DNA of 64,000 bases from Guyanagaster necrorhizus (GCF_019112545.1 NW_025064902.1:666623-730622), one strand, 5' to 3'. Positions 33,866-48,709 are shown, counted from the stretch's first letter. The notes: generated by a model not told the origin, from the letters alone. Numbers and translations: made by a program.

Positions 33866-36860
33866 TAGCCAAGCCGTCGCTGACGAGGTGCCCTCCCAGT
33901 GCTCGTGGGTGACAGACTGATTCATTACACACCGCTTTATTCCCATGGCTACGCAAGATTCCATGGTGCCGGTAGTAATTGACCAAAAGTAAAATCTGCT
34001 TGGGAGTGGCAACTAAGCTTGGGGGTTTGGACTGCTATTGGAGCCTGTCATTGGAGCAATGTTTTGACTTCCTGAAGGAATAAATGTCAGCAAGTTCGAC
34101 AGAAAATAATTCAGCGTGGCAAACTAGTGTGAAAAAAACGCTGGTGAAATTTGTAAAGGTGAAAATTTATGATCAGTACCGGGCCTGCAGTCCGATAAAT
34201 TCTGACCCACCGAGCCGCTTCTGTGTTGTTTCTTTCAGGATGGCTTCATCTATTGTAGCAATCTTGAGGGGAAATCGGCAAGTCGCGGTCCACCGGATAT
34301 GCTGGGTCAGGCCGGTGTGGGAGAATAGTGACTGGAATAACGGCAAAATGCGGACGTCACCTAACTGAGACGCGTTGTTTGTGAACATTTTGACCTCCGA
34401 AGTCGCTTCCTTTCTTCCTACCTCCGTCCCCCTCCAGGTTCCACCCGTCTCTCGCGTGAATACGACGCGAATTTTTCTGGTAATATATGTCGAAATTCGT
34501 CATTGGACTCTGGAGAACGCGTCGACTGCGCCTAGCATCGAAGGCCGTATGGCCCACTGGAAAGAAGATAGCGAAATTTGAAGTTGTTGGGGGAGGATTG
34601 TCAACCTATGCCTGCACGGCGTAGGTGAGTACATCTTTTTTTTTCCGTTCGGAGTCAGTATACTCAGATGGGGATAGCTTCAATGCAGCCCATTGCTTTC
34701 CCAGGTCCCTCACTGTTACAATTGCCTTGGTTCATCAAGTCCGACGCAGAGCCTCGATAATGCTGGGCCGATGACCAGGACCTGCGAATTCAAGACCAGT
34801 GTCTTCTCATTGGCTGACCTCGGCTCACTATTTACAGGACAGTTATAAATCACAGTAGTTGGGAGTATGCGCTCTTTTTTTTTCTCTTGCGTCTTACCAA
34901 TAAGAGCGGACATAGGATCACTTGAACAGTACTGTCTCTGTGTTGTTATTGCCGTAAAAACCAGGTCTTTCGGTGATACGATGATAACGGTGTAAGTCTG
35001 TATGTGAGATTCGAACGTTAAATGCTGAATCTCTTGTAGGTTAGTCCCTACTGGAGGTAGAGCATCTATACAGCATGGTGCTGGGGCGAGCGTATCCCAT
35101 ATATTGAGCCAGTGCTTGTCCTGATTCCGCTGCAACATCCAGGAACGCAGTGAAGGATGTAATCCTCGAGTTTTGAGACGCATACAAGTACGTGTCTCTC
35201 TCTATCCCTCGTCTTGACTCTATTCTGTAGCTGAATAGACGAGTTGTCCTTCGAACCGTGGTCCGTTGGACTGGTGAATACTATCTATATCATTGGATTA
35301 GGTAAATCTGTTTCTTTCCCTCCCTTATCTATGCGGCTAGATTTAGTTTCTCCATTCAGAAACTATCGTCTCTCTCACCCCGATGTCGTACCTCACTGAA
35401 GGTCTGCCTTCTCGATCGCGTCACTCCATGGGAAAACAAGGGTTTCTGAAAGGAAGCGCCTCGAAGGCTACTTTTATCTCAAACGCGCAGAATCTAGTGC
35501 TGTCGTCGAGCCATTCATCGTAACTGCACTTGTGTAATGATCTGTGGTTCTCCGACCGCCAAGTAGCACGACACCTGTTAAATGTTTTAAAATGCCTCCA
35601 ACTACGATATCAATCCTCCCATAACTGCACTGATCGCAGTCGCGCTAAGCAAAGCTCAGCATGTTCTTTCGCAATTCGCAACACTTCCCTCGTCGAACTT
35701 GCGGTCGCTACCCTTGCTGTGGACCGCAACGATGTCGTTGCTCTCGAAATTGCTTTCGACGGCATGGTCAGGACTCGTCAACATCCAGGCAACCTGCGAG
35801 GTCTTGGAGTGAGCGTCGACCGTCCTCATGCTATGATTAGTTTCCCTGCACATCTCTTTCCTTCCCTCTTTCTAACGGGTTGGTTCAGTCTTGCAGCATG
35901 CCTCGCAAACTTTAGACTCCCAAATCCAAGCAGCGACTTGCTTGCTCCCATACGCTGTTTTTTTTAATCCCTGGGATATGTACTTTCTTGAAGGACCTTA
36001 TCTAGATTCACGTCATATTTGATGCCGAAGGTCAGGTGGCGTGCTCTCAGATAATTCTAGCCGTCGCTGGTGATGACCTCGGAGGTTATCATCGCCCTCG
36101 AGATGACCAGTACCATTCATTTCGTTCTCGTTGTTCGCCTGATCGTCAAGGGGTTCGTCACTGACAACGCTGTGCGTATTATCTCGTCAGATGTGTATTT
36201 GATTTGTGTCACAGAGGATACGAAACTGACCTTGGTTGAATACAGGCCTCTTCCAAGGCATGCGCTCAGCTATTGCATGCTTATGGAAGAGATGGCCAAG
36301 GTCGAGGAAGGATTCTGTTTCGAGAATGGATGACGTTGTCAAAGTAAAGGTTTCATTTCGTATACAGCCCGCTCGAGTTACGGTTATTCTCGATTCTTGT
36401 TTCAATAAATGCATGATTTTGTGGAGGTCATTACCGGGAATAGATCCAGTACAAAAAAAGTTTCGTCAATAACTTCCTCCGATCAGTGAATAATCTCTGT
36501 CTTGTCGGTCAATTCTTGCAGTGGTTATTCTTGAGGGTAACACTGCTCTACTACGGAGCTATGCCGCGGCACTGAATTTGCAAGCCTTCGGTCCGGCAAC
36601 AGTTTTCCATGCGCCCTCAGTTTCGTGAACAAGAAAAAAGCTGTTCAGGGTCAATGCCGAAGTTGACGTCTATTTCTATATATTGTCCGCACTAACTTCT
36701 ACTTCATACTTCCGCCCTGACTTCCGCCCAGCTTCGACGATGCTTCTGCCACTATACAATTGTCGCACTCCTCCTGACCACACTTATTTGTGAGCCTCAT
36801 CCGTACAACTCTATGCGAGGTCTGATCAGTTAGACCCTGGGTACACCCAATTCTAGTGGT
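33866..36860. other. Long stretch without a recognisable gene
   Basis: CpG-containing, about 3 kb. Open frames at 34716-35183 (minus) and 35530-35967 (plus) have protein-like pieces (GTNLQEIQHLTFESHIQ; VELAVATLAVDRNDVVALE) but no domain could be named and no gene model could be assembled. Could be decayed genes. Confidence 0.35.
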
Positions 36861-36864
36861 TTGG

Positions 36865-39354
36865 GAATACCTCCCCCAATTATCAAAGAGGGTGGGACGC
36901 CTTGGAAACCGTTCATCATGTTTTTGTTTCTTGCCCGGCGTATCACTCCCTCCGCCAGCACACCATCAAATCACTTATCACAGACCTCTCGTATCCTGGA
37001 CTCCGCAGACGTCCCTCTCCGCGTTTGCCTTTTCAGCCAAGTAAGCAGAAAATTCTTTGCTGAGGCATTCTCCGCCTCGATCTGTGTGTAAGACCTTGAT
37101 TTTGGCATTGGAATGCGTCCTAGCCCAAGCCTCATACTGTCTGTAGGTCTCGAAGGTCTCGCTTTTTGCTCTGACAAGGAATATAGTCTAGAAATTAGTG
37201 TAATTAGTGTAGTCATCGGTGTAGGAGATGTAATACTCCTTATGTTGCTGTGTCTCAACCGGCGAGGGTCCCCAGAGGTCGGAATGAACTTTATTTCCAA
37301 AATTCTTCGCCCTCTCTCGCTCTCTAACCTTCTTGACAGGTTTGCGAGTCTTCTTCCCATACCCTCACGAGTCACACGATTTTGGCGATTCCGTTTCGTC
37401 CAGAACAATTCCTTCGAAGAGGTTTTCCTTCACCAATCGTCTCTCAGCCTCGGGAGAAATATGGCCCATCATCCGATGCAATTTATCAATTGTTCTGGTT
37501 ATTGGTGGACCATCCTTTCCATCTACAGCCATTTCCTTTGGTGAGTCATTCTCCACTCGATATAGACCATGCTTGACCGGAATTTCAGCCAGTACTTTGT
37601 TCTTTCGGTCTTATATTCTGCATTTCGTCCCTCGGAATAATACAGCATGCCCTGATGCAGAAATCTTGCTCACAGACACGACGGTAACACTCAGACTCAG
37701 AGTCGGGCATACAACACATCTTTCAAAACAATGGATCCCCTCGTCCTACACTGATTGTTCCATTATCCGCAGCTGGTATGTCCTTGGGATCGACGGAAAT
37801 GAAATTAATGAATCTGTAGCGATATGGAGACATGACGCGAGGCTCCAGAGTCATATAGCTCTGTTTCGACCAGTGACGAGCTTCCAGTGCCAGCAAGGAA
37901 TGCATTATAAAATGTGCATGTATATGCCTCGTCTCCTTGATCAGAGACTGTTTCTGAACCTTCAGGATCATTTGAACCCATTTCTAAGTCGATCTGCACA
38001 TCTGGAATGCCTTCAAAGAAGTCTTCGATGTCACTGAATTATCCATCCGTTTGGAATGAATCCAGCAAGTCCCTATCGTCTTCCAATGCTTCTGACGAGT
38101 CTGATACGCTTTATAGGCCGGGAATATCATCTTCATGGACCTCATCGAATATTCCATCGATATTCCATGTCCAGGATGTGTAGTCGTCGTATTCCAACTC
38201 GCTTTCCGAGCTGGATACACTCTGCAAGTTTGGCATCGAATTACAGTCGCTGTCATCGATATCTTCAAGGTCTGGCATCGATCCATTGTCGCTTTCAGTG
38301 TCGATTCCGTGGAGGGAACAATTAGGAAGTGAGTCGTCCATTTCTGCGTCGAGCTCGCTGCTTTCCATCTCATCCAGGCTGATATCTCCATCGTCTGTTA
38401 GCTAGGCAATTTCCTCGTTCACAAATTCGACTTCTTGTCCTTCCGAACGATCATTCTCCTCCCCTCTCGAATCTTCGGCAGCCACATATTCGGCAATATT
38501 TTGTTCTACCCTTTCCAACCATTCGGACTCTGCATCTGAATCATATTCGTATACGGCTGTCCAAACGCCGTCGTTGTCGCTATCTCAGCAGCATTTGCAG
38601 CAGCCTTTCCTTTGCCTTTCTGCTTGAGACCCTGTCCCTCCTTTCCTCCTCCTTTCGCGCAGCGATGTGCGCTGATATGTCCGTTCTTGTGGCGATTATA
38701 ACACTCCACATTGGACTTCCTTCGCTTAACTTTATGGCCACCTTTAGACGAGCTTGCATCTGCATTGAATGCAAGCTCTGGTCCGGCTCGTCGATCAGTC
38801 TCATCGCCAATGCCACGAAGGTAAGTGTCTGGGTCGAGAGTTTTATTGAGGAGAGCAGACGCTGCAGTTAATGCTGCTAGATATGGATCATACGATGACG
38901 GTAGTGATCCTAGGAGCATTGCGGCGAAGTTTTCATCTCCTGGATGGGCTCCTATCGCTGTGAGATCCTGTCGTAGGGATTTGAGCTTTGTTAGGTGAGC
39001 CTTTATGTCTCCATTCTCTGGGAGACGCTCCTCTTGGAGCTTCCGGCGCAAATCCACGGTCATCATCTTCGATTCCTTCTCAAATTCATCCTTCACCTTC
39101 TCCCACATCTTCCCAGCTGTCGCCTCTCCCTTAGCCTTCAAGACAAGAGAATCTGGAATCATCGATGGAATTGGATTCCCTGCTGCACTATCACCTCCTG
39201 CGATTTCCATAGCTTCACCACTCCTGGGTGGCGAGGTATTGATGCAGTCTCTTCTGTTGTAGGATTTTAAGGGTCTGCAGGAACCAGTGGATCTGGTGCC
39301 TTGTGAGCCTTGTCTAAATGGTGTAGAGGATTTCATGGCACTGCATGCACCCAT
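36865..39354 (-). pseudogene. Truncated Copia retroelement, gag-pol remnant
   Basis: Minus strand. Gag (39354-38506): KVKDEFEKESKMMTVDLRRK, LRQDLTAIGAHPGDENFAAM, and a zinc-knuckle stretch VECYNRHKNGHISAHRC, in which the second Cys position is Arg. An acidic linker follows, then protease LYDSGASRHVS (about 37840), GAG-pre-integrase HRMMGHISPEAxRRLV (about 37480), and integrase HSDLWGPSPV with VLHTDRGGEYLS. There are frame shifts and stops between segments. It ends in the integrase near 36870; no reverse transcriptase, RNase H or LTR was found. CpG is retained, so it is younger than the CpG-free repeats that cut off its 5' end at about 39360. Confidence 0.85.
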
Positions 39355-40390
39355 TGTCTTTCACAAGAAGTCTTTGTCAAGTCTATTACATTGTCTCCAT
39401 TAATTACTTCCTTTAGATTGTCTTTATCATCATTACCTTTATCATTTGTCTTACCCACATCTGCCACCCATTAGAATACTAGTATATAAGTACCTATTGT
39501 ACATAGACTAGAATCTATCTTCCCACCTCTCCCTTTCCAAATACAACCCTCTATTCTACTGCCAATGGCTACTGAGTACCTACAATAGTCTCCAAGGCCA
39601 GCAGCTTTGGCAGCAAATATTACATGATGATGATAGAATATCTTGCTCATTCCATCTTCCTTGCAATTTGGTATATGGACAAAATACACACTGAGTTTGC
39701 TATTAACAATGGCAGACATGATTGGGGATGGTAGTTTGAGGTTTTGTGTTTAGACAGGATGGAATAAATGGCTGGCATTTATTAGCAAGATGAGACAATA
39801 CTGGAGTGTGCTTCAATGAATTTTTAGGTATGGCCAAGGCCCATAGCCTAATGAAATTATCGAAATCCTTAGTATAGTGGGCAGTTGAGCACAAATATGA
39901 TGAATGAAGATGTTATTGAATATACCAAATTACAGTCTTATTTAAATAAAACCACATACTCCAAAACATACAGTCAACTCTCTCATAACCCACAGCAGTT
40001 GGTGGACCCTCAGAGCTATGGGTTACAAGGGAGTATGGGGTTGGAGGGAGGATGTTATAGGTCAACTTAGAGGCTCTCAGGGGTGCGAAAGAGCCTCACA
40101 GCACTTAAGATAAGGTTCCAACACCAAATCATCATCACCATCAAAATCACCTCTGAGTCCATTCTCATCAATGCTTTCTTCTGCATTCTGTGATGCCATC
40201 ACTGCATTGAAGATGTCTTTATCCATTGTCTCTTCCACATCCATGTTTGCTATCTCTGGATTCAGCAAGGATTCAATATCCATATGGTTATAGCTTTACA
40301 ATACATCTGTGCCTTAGAGGTCATCAAGGGATTCCTCCAGCTGCTTCATCATGTCTGTGATAGGAGCCTGAACAAGCAAAATGATGGAAA

Positions 40391-40930
40391 TTGATACCAA
40401 CACAACAGGAACAAGAGGAGTATCACATAAGATCCCATCTTTCTGTGAACAGTGCTTTACTGTCCTTGGATCCTGAGGAACTAGAACATTTCTTCTCCAT
40501 ATTTGAAGACATCTTTGATAAGTGTGTGGTCATTGACAAAGAACAGAAGAAGAAAGCAACAATATCCTATATGGATATTAAGACAGAGTGCTAGTGGAAG
40601 ATACTTCTAAAGTTCAGTGCTGGTGAAAAATTTAAAGTCTTAGATTGCTATGATGGCATATGGGACAGTGATAGAGATGCAGTTCTAGAGTTCAAAAGGT
40701 TAGTATATCATTATAAAATAGCCCAGATCAGTGATAAAAGTCAGTTCATGGAGTTTAAGAGAGAATTTCAAGTACTTACATCTATGCTAAGCAAAGTACT
40801 ATCAAATAGAGAACTGGTTGATGCCTTTCTGGCACCCATGTCTGATGAGTTGTACAGATCAATTAAGTTACAACTAGAACAGTTACCTCCTCCTGTGGTA
40901 CTGACCAAATGAAAGAATGCAGATCCATAT
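40391..40930 (+). pseudogene. Gag-like retroelement relic
   Basis: Plus-strand translation reads ESIKLQLEQLPPP-type and VLEFKRLVYHYKIAQISDKSQF, FMEFKREFQVLTSMLS, LVDAFLAPMSDELYRSIKL segments typical in layout of LTR-retroelement capsid regions, with stops at 40592 and 40909. No CpG. Family not certain. Confidence 0.45.
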
Positions 40931-41430
40931 ATGTCATCATTTTTACCCCTAATTGTGATCTACCAACACCTAGTAAGCTGATGTTTACAAAAGGCTGACC
41001 AATCCTGACTGCAGCATGGCCTCAGCCATGGAGAAACCTTTCTATAACCATGCAGAACTACAAATGACAATGCCATGATGATACAATGGCTGCATCTTAT
41101 TCATCAGCACACAACAAGTAGCCAGAAATAGCATGCAAATTATTGCCCTTGCATGCCCTTTTCATAATAAGTGCTGTGACATATGGGAAACTCACCATAA
41201 TAGTGGCACTATGGAACAACAATGATGCCTGAAGGTATGGGCACAGCTATCATCATCAAGACAATGAGCAGAAGATATGGAAATGGGACAATAGTTGCCT
41301 GTAGGGCAAAGGGCATTCTGAACAGTATTTAAGACTGCAGTTTACAATGATGTACCCCAGTCTCAAGCTAAGGTTTAATATACCTACTAAACTCTCTGAC
41401 TATCTGGTCTGATTACCTCTGCCATCCTGG
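40930..41430 (-). repeat. Probable decayed, inverted LTR of the Gypsy family
   Basis: Reverse-complement blocks of the Gypsy LTR are recognisable: TTTTACCCCTAATTGTG, GACAATGAGCA, CAGTATTTAAGACTGCAG and CTCAAGCTAAGGTTTA. Ends are not resolved and no target duplication was found. Confidence 0.4.
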
Positions 41431-44103
41431 CAGACATAATCTACCAGCCATACAAACTCATTCCTCTTATCATCTTTATTATTCTTCAATATCAACAACA
41501 ATATACAGAAGCAGACCCCAGCAGAAGCAGTGCCAGATATTTATAGATGTTTGATAGTAGTATAACAATTAGCTTGAGACTCCACATGCTCTAGTCTGAT
41601 GGTTCTTGGCCTAGGACATGCATATGGAACTCATATCTGGCAACCTCATTGTAATCTTGTTTGCAGGTGCATACCTGCTCATAGCAGTAATAGGAATTAT
41701 CAGGTACCATGTTGTATGGGTACCAAGAGAGAGAAGAGGACAACAATGAGAATGGGAGAAGCTTAAGAGTCAAAGAAGAGTGGCTCTCCTTCATCACACT
41801 CTCCAGCCAATCCAAGCCACATTTCTGAGTCAGAAGGATATCATCATCCATCCAGCCGCCTCCAAATCCCTCAAGCATTTCCTCTGATTATATCATCACA
41901 TCTCTGACCACAGAGCCTAGACCTGTTTCAATGGCTACTATCACTGCCAAGTACAACCAAAGGCATACTCCAGGAGGGGCCTCTAGCTTTTACTCTTAGC
42001 AGATGGACTGAACCAGTCCAGCTGCCAGTACATCCAGCAGCTGCTTGATTGAGAGGCAGAACATCATAGACCAGGAGGTCCTCAGGATTGATGCATACAA
42101 TGTTATAAGGAACAAGTCCCAGTCCAATAAGTTGGGAACCATAGACCCATATGAGCCCAGCAGAGGATACAAGTACATCCTCAATTGGAGAAACTATATG
42201 GCAGTTGAATCTCTCTGATCAGTATTGGTGGCTCAGAGAGATGCAGATGGCCAATACCCACTGGCTTGAGTCAGATGAAGGCTCCAGTATCTTGCCCTGC
42301 CAGACCATACTAGAGACCTGATAGACAACATATGGGTAGAAACCAGAGTAGGTGTTACATGCATGCTGCCTGCCTCCACACAACCACAACCAACCACAAA
42401 GTCACTCACCAAGATCCACTGGACTCTGTATGCTTCCTCTTACCTACTAATTTCATTTTACCATTAACATTTCACATCTGTATTTCACATCATAGTATCT
42501 AGACTCTGAACACAGTAGTGAACAATTGACACCAGAACCCAACAGACCCTGACTCAGAATTAACTACCATGAGTATATAAACCATGTACAATCACTGTAA
42601 CTACTCAGTTCAAATATCAACTTGGATAGCCATCTACACTTCATACTCACTTCAGCTCCTCTCCATCTCATCTGTCAGATTCTGCTCCAAAGGATATTCC
42701 TCTTCACTTCTCTGATGGAACTCCATTCTGTCCATCCAAGTCCTTGGGCCCCAACTCAAGAGTTACATTGCCAATAGCTTCATTGATGCTCACACACTCT
42801 GCTAGTCTCTGCATGTGCACTCAAGCCCAATTTATTGGCATGTTCCTAATAGTAGAAGAAGTAGTCAGAAATGCCAAAAGGTGTGAGGAAGTGCCAGTTG
42901 ATTCACCATACTGAATATCACACTGGCTGCCCTCAGCCATGAGTAGTCTAAGTAGCTGGAGAAGTTGGAACCCATTTCAAACCAGTGAATATTCTATGCT
43001 GGCACTCTCCAGTGGCCTATTTGCAGGAGATGGACCAGAAGATGCTGAACTAGCAAACTCAGCACTCTCTGGTAAAAGAAAGAAATGAGAAGAACCTGCA
43101 TTGCCAGCAGCACCAGCAGGACCACTAGATGAGCCCTCAGCTGACAATATGCATTATGACCAAAGGCTACAGTCTCTGCTGAGGCCATGAAGGCAGCAGG
43201 CCTCCCCACTGACTCTGCTATCACCACCTTCCAACACACTCCCACTATGGGAACCAGAAAGTATGAAGCCATAGAGAAACTTAAAGCAAAGCATTGTCTG
43301 AGAACCTCTTCCATTCAAAGAGGTCAGCTTGGACCTCAAAAGATTCTTTAACCAATACAAAGCATATTCTGAGGTGTCCAGCACCTACTTCTCTATAAGC
43401 AACAGCAGGTTTGGTCTGCACTGGGTAATATTCTGCATTGCATGCTTTGAAGAGACTATATGAGAATGGTGGAACTTCTAAGAGCCTCATCTTCATGATC
43501 CAGTCACTGGACAATAGTAATACCTATTGTACCCAGAGTTCAAAACTGCTATAGAATGATAGTTCAAGGAGGACACTGAGATGAAGCTCCACACCATCAA
43601 ATAGAGGGCCTTGCACCAGGATAACTTTCTGGATGCTGAGAAAATTTTTCAGGAGTTTGAGGAGCTAGCATTTCAGATGGAGAAGATGAATGACAGTAAC
43701 ACCATGCTTGAACAAATCAAGAATGCAGTATGACCCAACCTCTGCAACACAATCACTCATGGGGACAATGACTTTCTCATCATATACAATGAATGGAAGT
43801 GATATATCATGTGAATGAATTATAACTTTCAGGTCAACACCATCAGTCATAGTGAAACAAGAGCCACTACTTAGAGAGGAAAGGCTGTCACTACCAGGTT
43901 GACTCCAAAAGGATCAACTATGGGTGACAAGAAGACAGAAACCAGCATTGTGTATGGTGGGCAGAGGCAGTTGATGGACATTGATGTGCTTTGCAAAGAT
44001 GGGAAGTGCTTCAATTGTGGAGAAAAAGAACATATGGCCTGAACTTTCCTGAAACCCTACAAGCCACAGCCTCCACACTCTACTCTAAATGCCACATTGA
44101 GTG

Positions 44104-44303
44104 TGTTGAGATAGCAATCCTGAGCAAGTACAAGAATATACTCAAAAATGCTATATCAATCAGTGGCAGCTGACTTAGACTATGATCTGAACTTATATAG
44201 TATTTTATAGAAAGCTCTTGAAGTAGTATAAAATGTATTTAAGTAGAATGTCTCTCTTCAGAGGCTAATATAATCCTCTCTACTTTACTCTATACTTACA
44301 ATG
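44104..44303 (+). repeat. Copia left LTR
   Basis: Starts TGTTGAGATAGCAATCC and matches the right LTR along its length (AGCAGCTGACTTAGAC-like, TGATCTG, CTTATATAGTATTT, AAATGTATTTAAGTAGAAT, ATCCTCTCTA). Its last two bases are TG where the right LTR has CA, so the exact end is uncertain by a few bases. Confidence 0.8.
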
Positions 44304-47300
44304 GGCTATAGGCTCCAGCTATAACTGAACTTATATTGCTACTCACTTCACACTCTTTTGTACTCTACATACATACATAGAACTATATTGACCCTCTCAA
44401 GAGCCCAGAAAATTATCTGATGTAGAAAATCAAGATGATTAATATCCTAACTGATTTAGAACTAATTGATTATGCAGATGGAAGCACTCTGGCCCTGGTG
44501 GCAGATTGGAAGAAGAGCAATAGAAAGGCTCTTTTGACAATAAGATTGTGGATTTTAGATGGCCCACTAGTGTATATTGCTGGTTCAAAGACTTTGGCAG
44601 AAGTCTGGAAAGGTCTGAAAAATATGTATGAGTCCAGAGGATCCATGAAAATTATCCTTGTCAGAAAGAAATTCTTCAGAGCTCATTGCAAAGAAGGAGG
44701 AAACATAGATGAGCATATTAGGACTATGAGGTCCTATCAGGAGGAGCTGGCATCTCTTAAGCAGAAAGTTGACAAGAAGGACTTCTCTATTATACTGCTT
44801 ACATCATTTTCAGAATCATGGAATTCATTCATCTTATCAGTGGATACTGCTAACTTGAAAGATTCTTATAAGTTGATTTTCTGAAGAATTCAGAAAGACA
44901 TCCAATTAAAGGAAAAGACTTCTGATTGGACTACAACACTTGCAGCATATAGCAAGAAGTCTAATCTGAAAGTCACATGTTACAGATATGGGGAAACCAG
45001 TCACATCAGAACAAATTGTCTGAATGAGAAAAAGAATTCTAGAAAGTCATAGAAAGAAAAGGAAAGAGGCCAGACTCAGGCACATGTTGCCAAATCAGAC
45101 TCAAAAGAAGATGGCTACACATTTTGTGCAACAGATATTGCACTTACCTCACTCTCAGAAGTATCATGGCTAGGAGATTCTGGCACTACCAGACATATAG
45201 TCAAAAATAGATTATATTTTTCTGACTATGTTGAGATTCTAGGACATGAAGTCATTGGTGTAGGCAAGTCCAAAGACTTGGAAAGGGGAACTGTCAAGAT
45301 TAAAATGGTTGAAGGAGAAAAGATCACTCTAGTCACACTAAAAGAGTGTATCCACTATTCTGATGTACCATTCAATCTTATGTCACTAGGGCACACCACA
45401 GATGCCAGATTTGAACTCAAATTCAAAGAGTCCAGGATGGATATTATGTTACCACATGGCAAGACAATTGACCATGGAGATAAAATATCAAAACTGTATA
45501 GTCTTAACATTATTGTTGCAAAAATAACCCAGGCCCATACTATAAAATGAGTCTGATCATAGCAAAAGTGGCACAAAACATTAGGCCACTTAAATATGAG
45601 ATCAGTAAAAAGACTATTTAGGAAGAAAATAGTCAAGAGAATGGACATAGATGAGTCAGCTGAGTCTCAGACAGATTGCAAAGCCTGTATAAAGGCCAAG
45701 CATTATACTGAGCCATTTTCACAGGAAGCTGAAAGAGACTATACTGAAATAGAGAAAATGACATTTTTGGATCTATGGGAGCCAGCCCAAACTCAGGGTA
45801 TCCATGGTGAAAGATAGTATATAAGCTTCACAGATAGAAAATCCCAGAGGACAATGCTGTATTTTTTGAAGTCAAAGCAAGATAGAGAAATTTGAAAGAA
45901 GATCCAGCAGTATCAAAGATACATCAAAGTCCACAAAGAGAAGGATCTGAAGTTTATGAGGATTGACAATAGAAAGGAATATGTCAATGAAGAGATAAAG
46001 GAATACCACCAGGACAATGGCATACAGTTGAAATTGGCTGCAGCATACTCCCTATCTTAAAATAGAGTTGCTGAGAGAATAAAGCAGACTCTTATGGAGC
46101 ATGAATATGCCATACTAGAAGAACATCACTTACCAAAGTTTCTATGGCCTGAGGCAGTGGCATATACTATATACCTGAAGAACTGATCATCAACCAGGGC
46201 TATTAAAAATGATCTGACCCCAGAAAAAGTGTTTCAGGGCACAAAACCAGATATTTCAGCACTCCAAGAATTTGGAGTAAAGTGCTGGATGTTGCAGCAA
46301 GACAACAAGAGGTCAAAACTAGACCCAAAGTCAAGAGAATTTATTTTTACAGATCTTAGAGATGAATCCACAGCCTGGAGATATTATAACCCTCAAACCA
46401 GGCAGATTCAGATCTCAAGAAATGTTATATTCTCTGAAAGCAACACTACAGAGCCTATATACATTGACTATATAGTCTCCCACCCTTCATCACTCAAGGG
46501 AGAGTCAGAGAGCAAATTTGAGCAGACTCTGGATAGAAATAATAGCATTTCAGATGATTCTATGGATGCTGGAAATGCTAAATCAAAAGGAGAAACAGCT
46601 CTTGATGTGCCATCAATGAAATGAAAGTTCCCAATATAGTATGTGAAAACAATCAAGCTGCATGATAAATCAGCTCAGATTGCATCAAAAACTCAACCAA
46701 GTCACTGGACACTTTATAATCCAAGTGCATGAGCTGTGAAAATATTAGAACAACAGTGTACCTCAGAGGAATCATTTTTGAAAGCCATAAATGTTGCAAT
46801 AGACTATGCATGCATTGAGAAAATTGCAGACAACCTCAGTGATGAGCATTAAGCCTTGAAGGAGCCAAGACAAGGCCAGATTGGCATCATTGGAAGAAAG
46901 CAATCCATGAAGAATACAATCTATTGACTTTTCTAGGCACATGGCAGCTGGAAGAATTACTCAAAGACAGATCACTTGTGGATTGCAAGTGGACTTACAG
47001 ATTGAAAAGGAATAGTGATGAGAAAATCACCAGATACAAGATCAGACTTGTTGCAAAGGATTTTCACAGATACCCAGAATTGATTTCTTTGAGACATATG
47101 CACCCATTGTCAGGCTAGACACATTCCATCTACTTATAGCAATTGCTGCTCAAAGAAACCTAATCATTCATGGAATAGACATTGTTGGAGCTTACTTAAA
47201 TGGTAAACTCAATGAATCCATTTACATAGCACAGCCTCCTGAATATTCAGATGGGAGTAGAAAAGTAGCACATCTCAAATTAACACTGTATGAACTCAAG

Positions 47301-48214
47301 CAATCTGGCTGAGTTTAGAATGATAAATTAAATGCTATATTTTTGGGACTAGGATGCACCAGATTGATCAGTGATCAATGTGTGTACATCAGAAAAATGA
47401 GTTCTGGTCCCATAATAGTAGCTGTACATGTTGATGACATGACATTGCTTGTTCCAGATGATGAAACCATGTCTAAAATGAAAGAAGAGGTTAAGAAGAA
47501 GCTAAATGTCACAGACATAGGAGAGATTCAATATATATTGGGCATGAAGATAGACAGGAATTGGAATAAGGGCACTATCACTCTATCTCAGAAGGTACAT
47601 ATACTCAAAGTATTTCAGCAAATTGAGCATGAATGACTGAAAACCAGTTGAAATGTCTATGGACCCAAATGTATGGCTAGAGAAAATTCTGAAAGAGGAC
47701 CCATGAGATGTTGACACAGCTACCAAGCAATATTACCATACTGGTGTCAGATCACTAATGTATGCAGCCAATGGATTCCAGCCTGACATTGTACACACTG
47801 TCACTGAATTAAGCAAGTACATGCAGAATCTGGCTGCTGAGCATGTCACAGTGATATGCTGGATACATGTCCAGCCCTATAATTTGCTAATTCTGCATAA
47901 CACACTAGAATATGCTAGTAACTGAGGATTATTAGCCAGTAGAGGACTATGGCTGAGGCTCTGAGCTGATAGTCATGCTAGTCACTAATACTAAGTCCAA
48001 AGAGACTTTGTAAAATAACATGGCCTAAGAATAAAAATTCTAAGTCAGATTTGAACTTAGAAAAGTTCTGCACCACATCTGGAGAAATACTAAGTTTAAG
48101 TTGGACTTAGAAAGGGTACCTCAAATGAGGCCAATTTTACATGCCACTAAGACAAGTATATTCCAAGACAGCTAGAGGTATAATACCATAGCTAGTTGTG
48201 GAGTATTGAGTAGA

Positions 48215-48219
48215 GATAG
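48215..48219. repeat. Target-site duplication GATAG, left copy
   Basis: GATAG directly left of the Gypsy LTR, repeated exactly at 56312-56316. Confidence 0.9.
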
Positions 48220-48655
48220 TGTTAAGCCCAAGCATCACGTGACTAAGAACACGTGATAAACAAGTGTCCCTTCGCACTTCGAGGGATCACTTGAGTTCAC
48301 TTATATGTCTTTGAGTCAATGTGTCACAAGGCCACGAAGTAGCTCGAGTGTTGAATGGTATGAAGATAAACTTTAGCTCGAAGCTGGGGTATACCAGTGA
48401 GAGCATCGGTCTTTAAATACTGTGCTAGTGTTCCTAATTATATCGCTACTTATTATGTATGTCTGTGTTCTTGGTGCCCATTGTCCTTGAGCATCGTTAC
48501 CGTACATAAAAGGATGATTGTGTATCATCAGGCTTGATTGTCGTGGTGAGCGATGGGTCGACCATTGTGCTGACTAAGCCTTCCCAGGGTCCTGTGCCTT
48601 CTGACTAAGCATAAATAGGGGTAAAAAAAGGAGGATAATAGGAGAAATCGTAACA
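48220..48655 (-). repeat. Gypsy LTR (3' LTR of the minus-strand element)
   Basis: 436 bp from TGTTAAGCCC to ATCGTAACA. It differs from the other LTR at eight positions, all transitions, six of them at CG sites. Confidence 0.95.
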
Positions 48656-48668
48656 TTACCCCCCGCTT
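48656..48668 (-). other. Polypurine tract of the Gypsy element
   Basis: On the minus strand AAGCGGGGGGTAA lies immediately before the 3' LTR, where the plus-strand primer of reverse transcription is expected. Confidence 0.6.
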
Positions 48669-48709
48669 AAGACCATCATCCCGATGGTTCAATTAAGGGA
48701 TAATTCATA

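Larger units (their letters stand above)
39360..42980. repeat. CpG-poor block of old repeats
   Basis: Almost no CG. Contains a gag-like relic (40391-40930) and a probable decayed LTR (40930-41430). The rest, including a frame at 41591-41878, is unclassified. Confidence 0.5.

Noticed and set aside
37333..38037. 234-codon plus-strand open frame
   Set aside because: It is antisense to the Copia protease/integrase region on the minus strand, which has clear domain motifs; its own translation has none.
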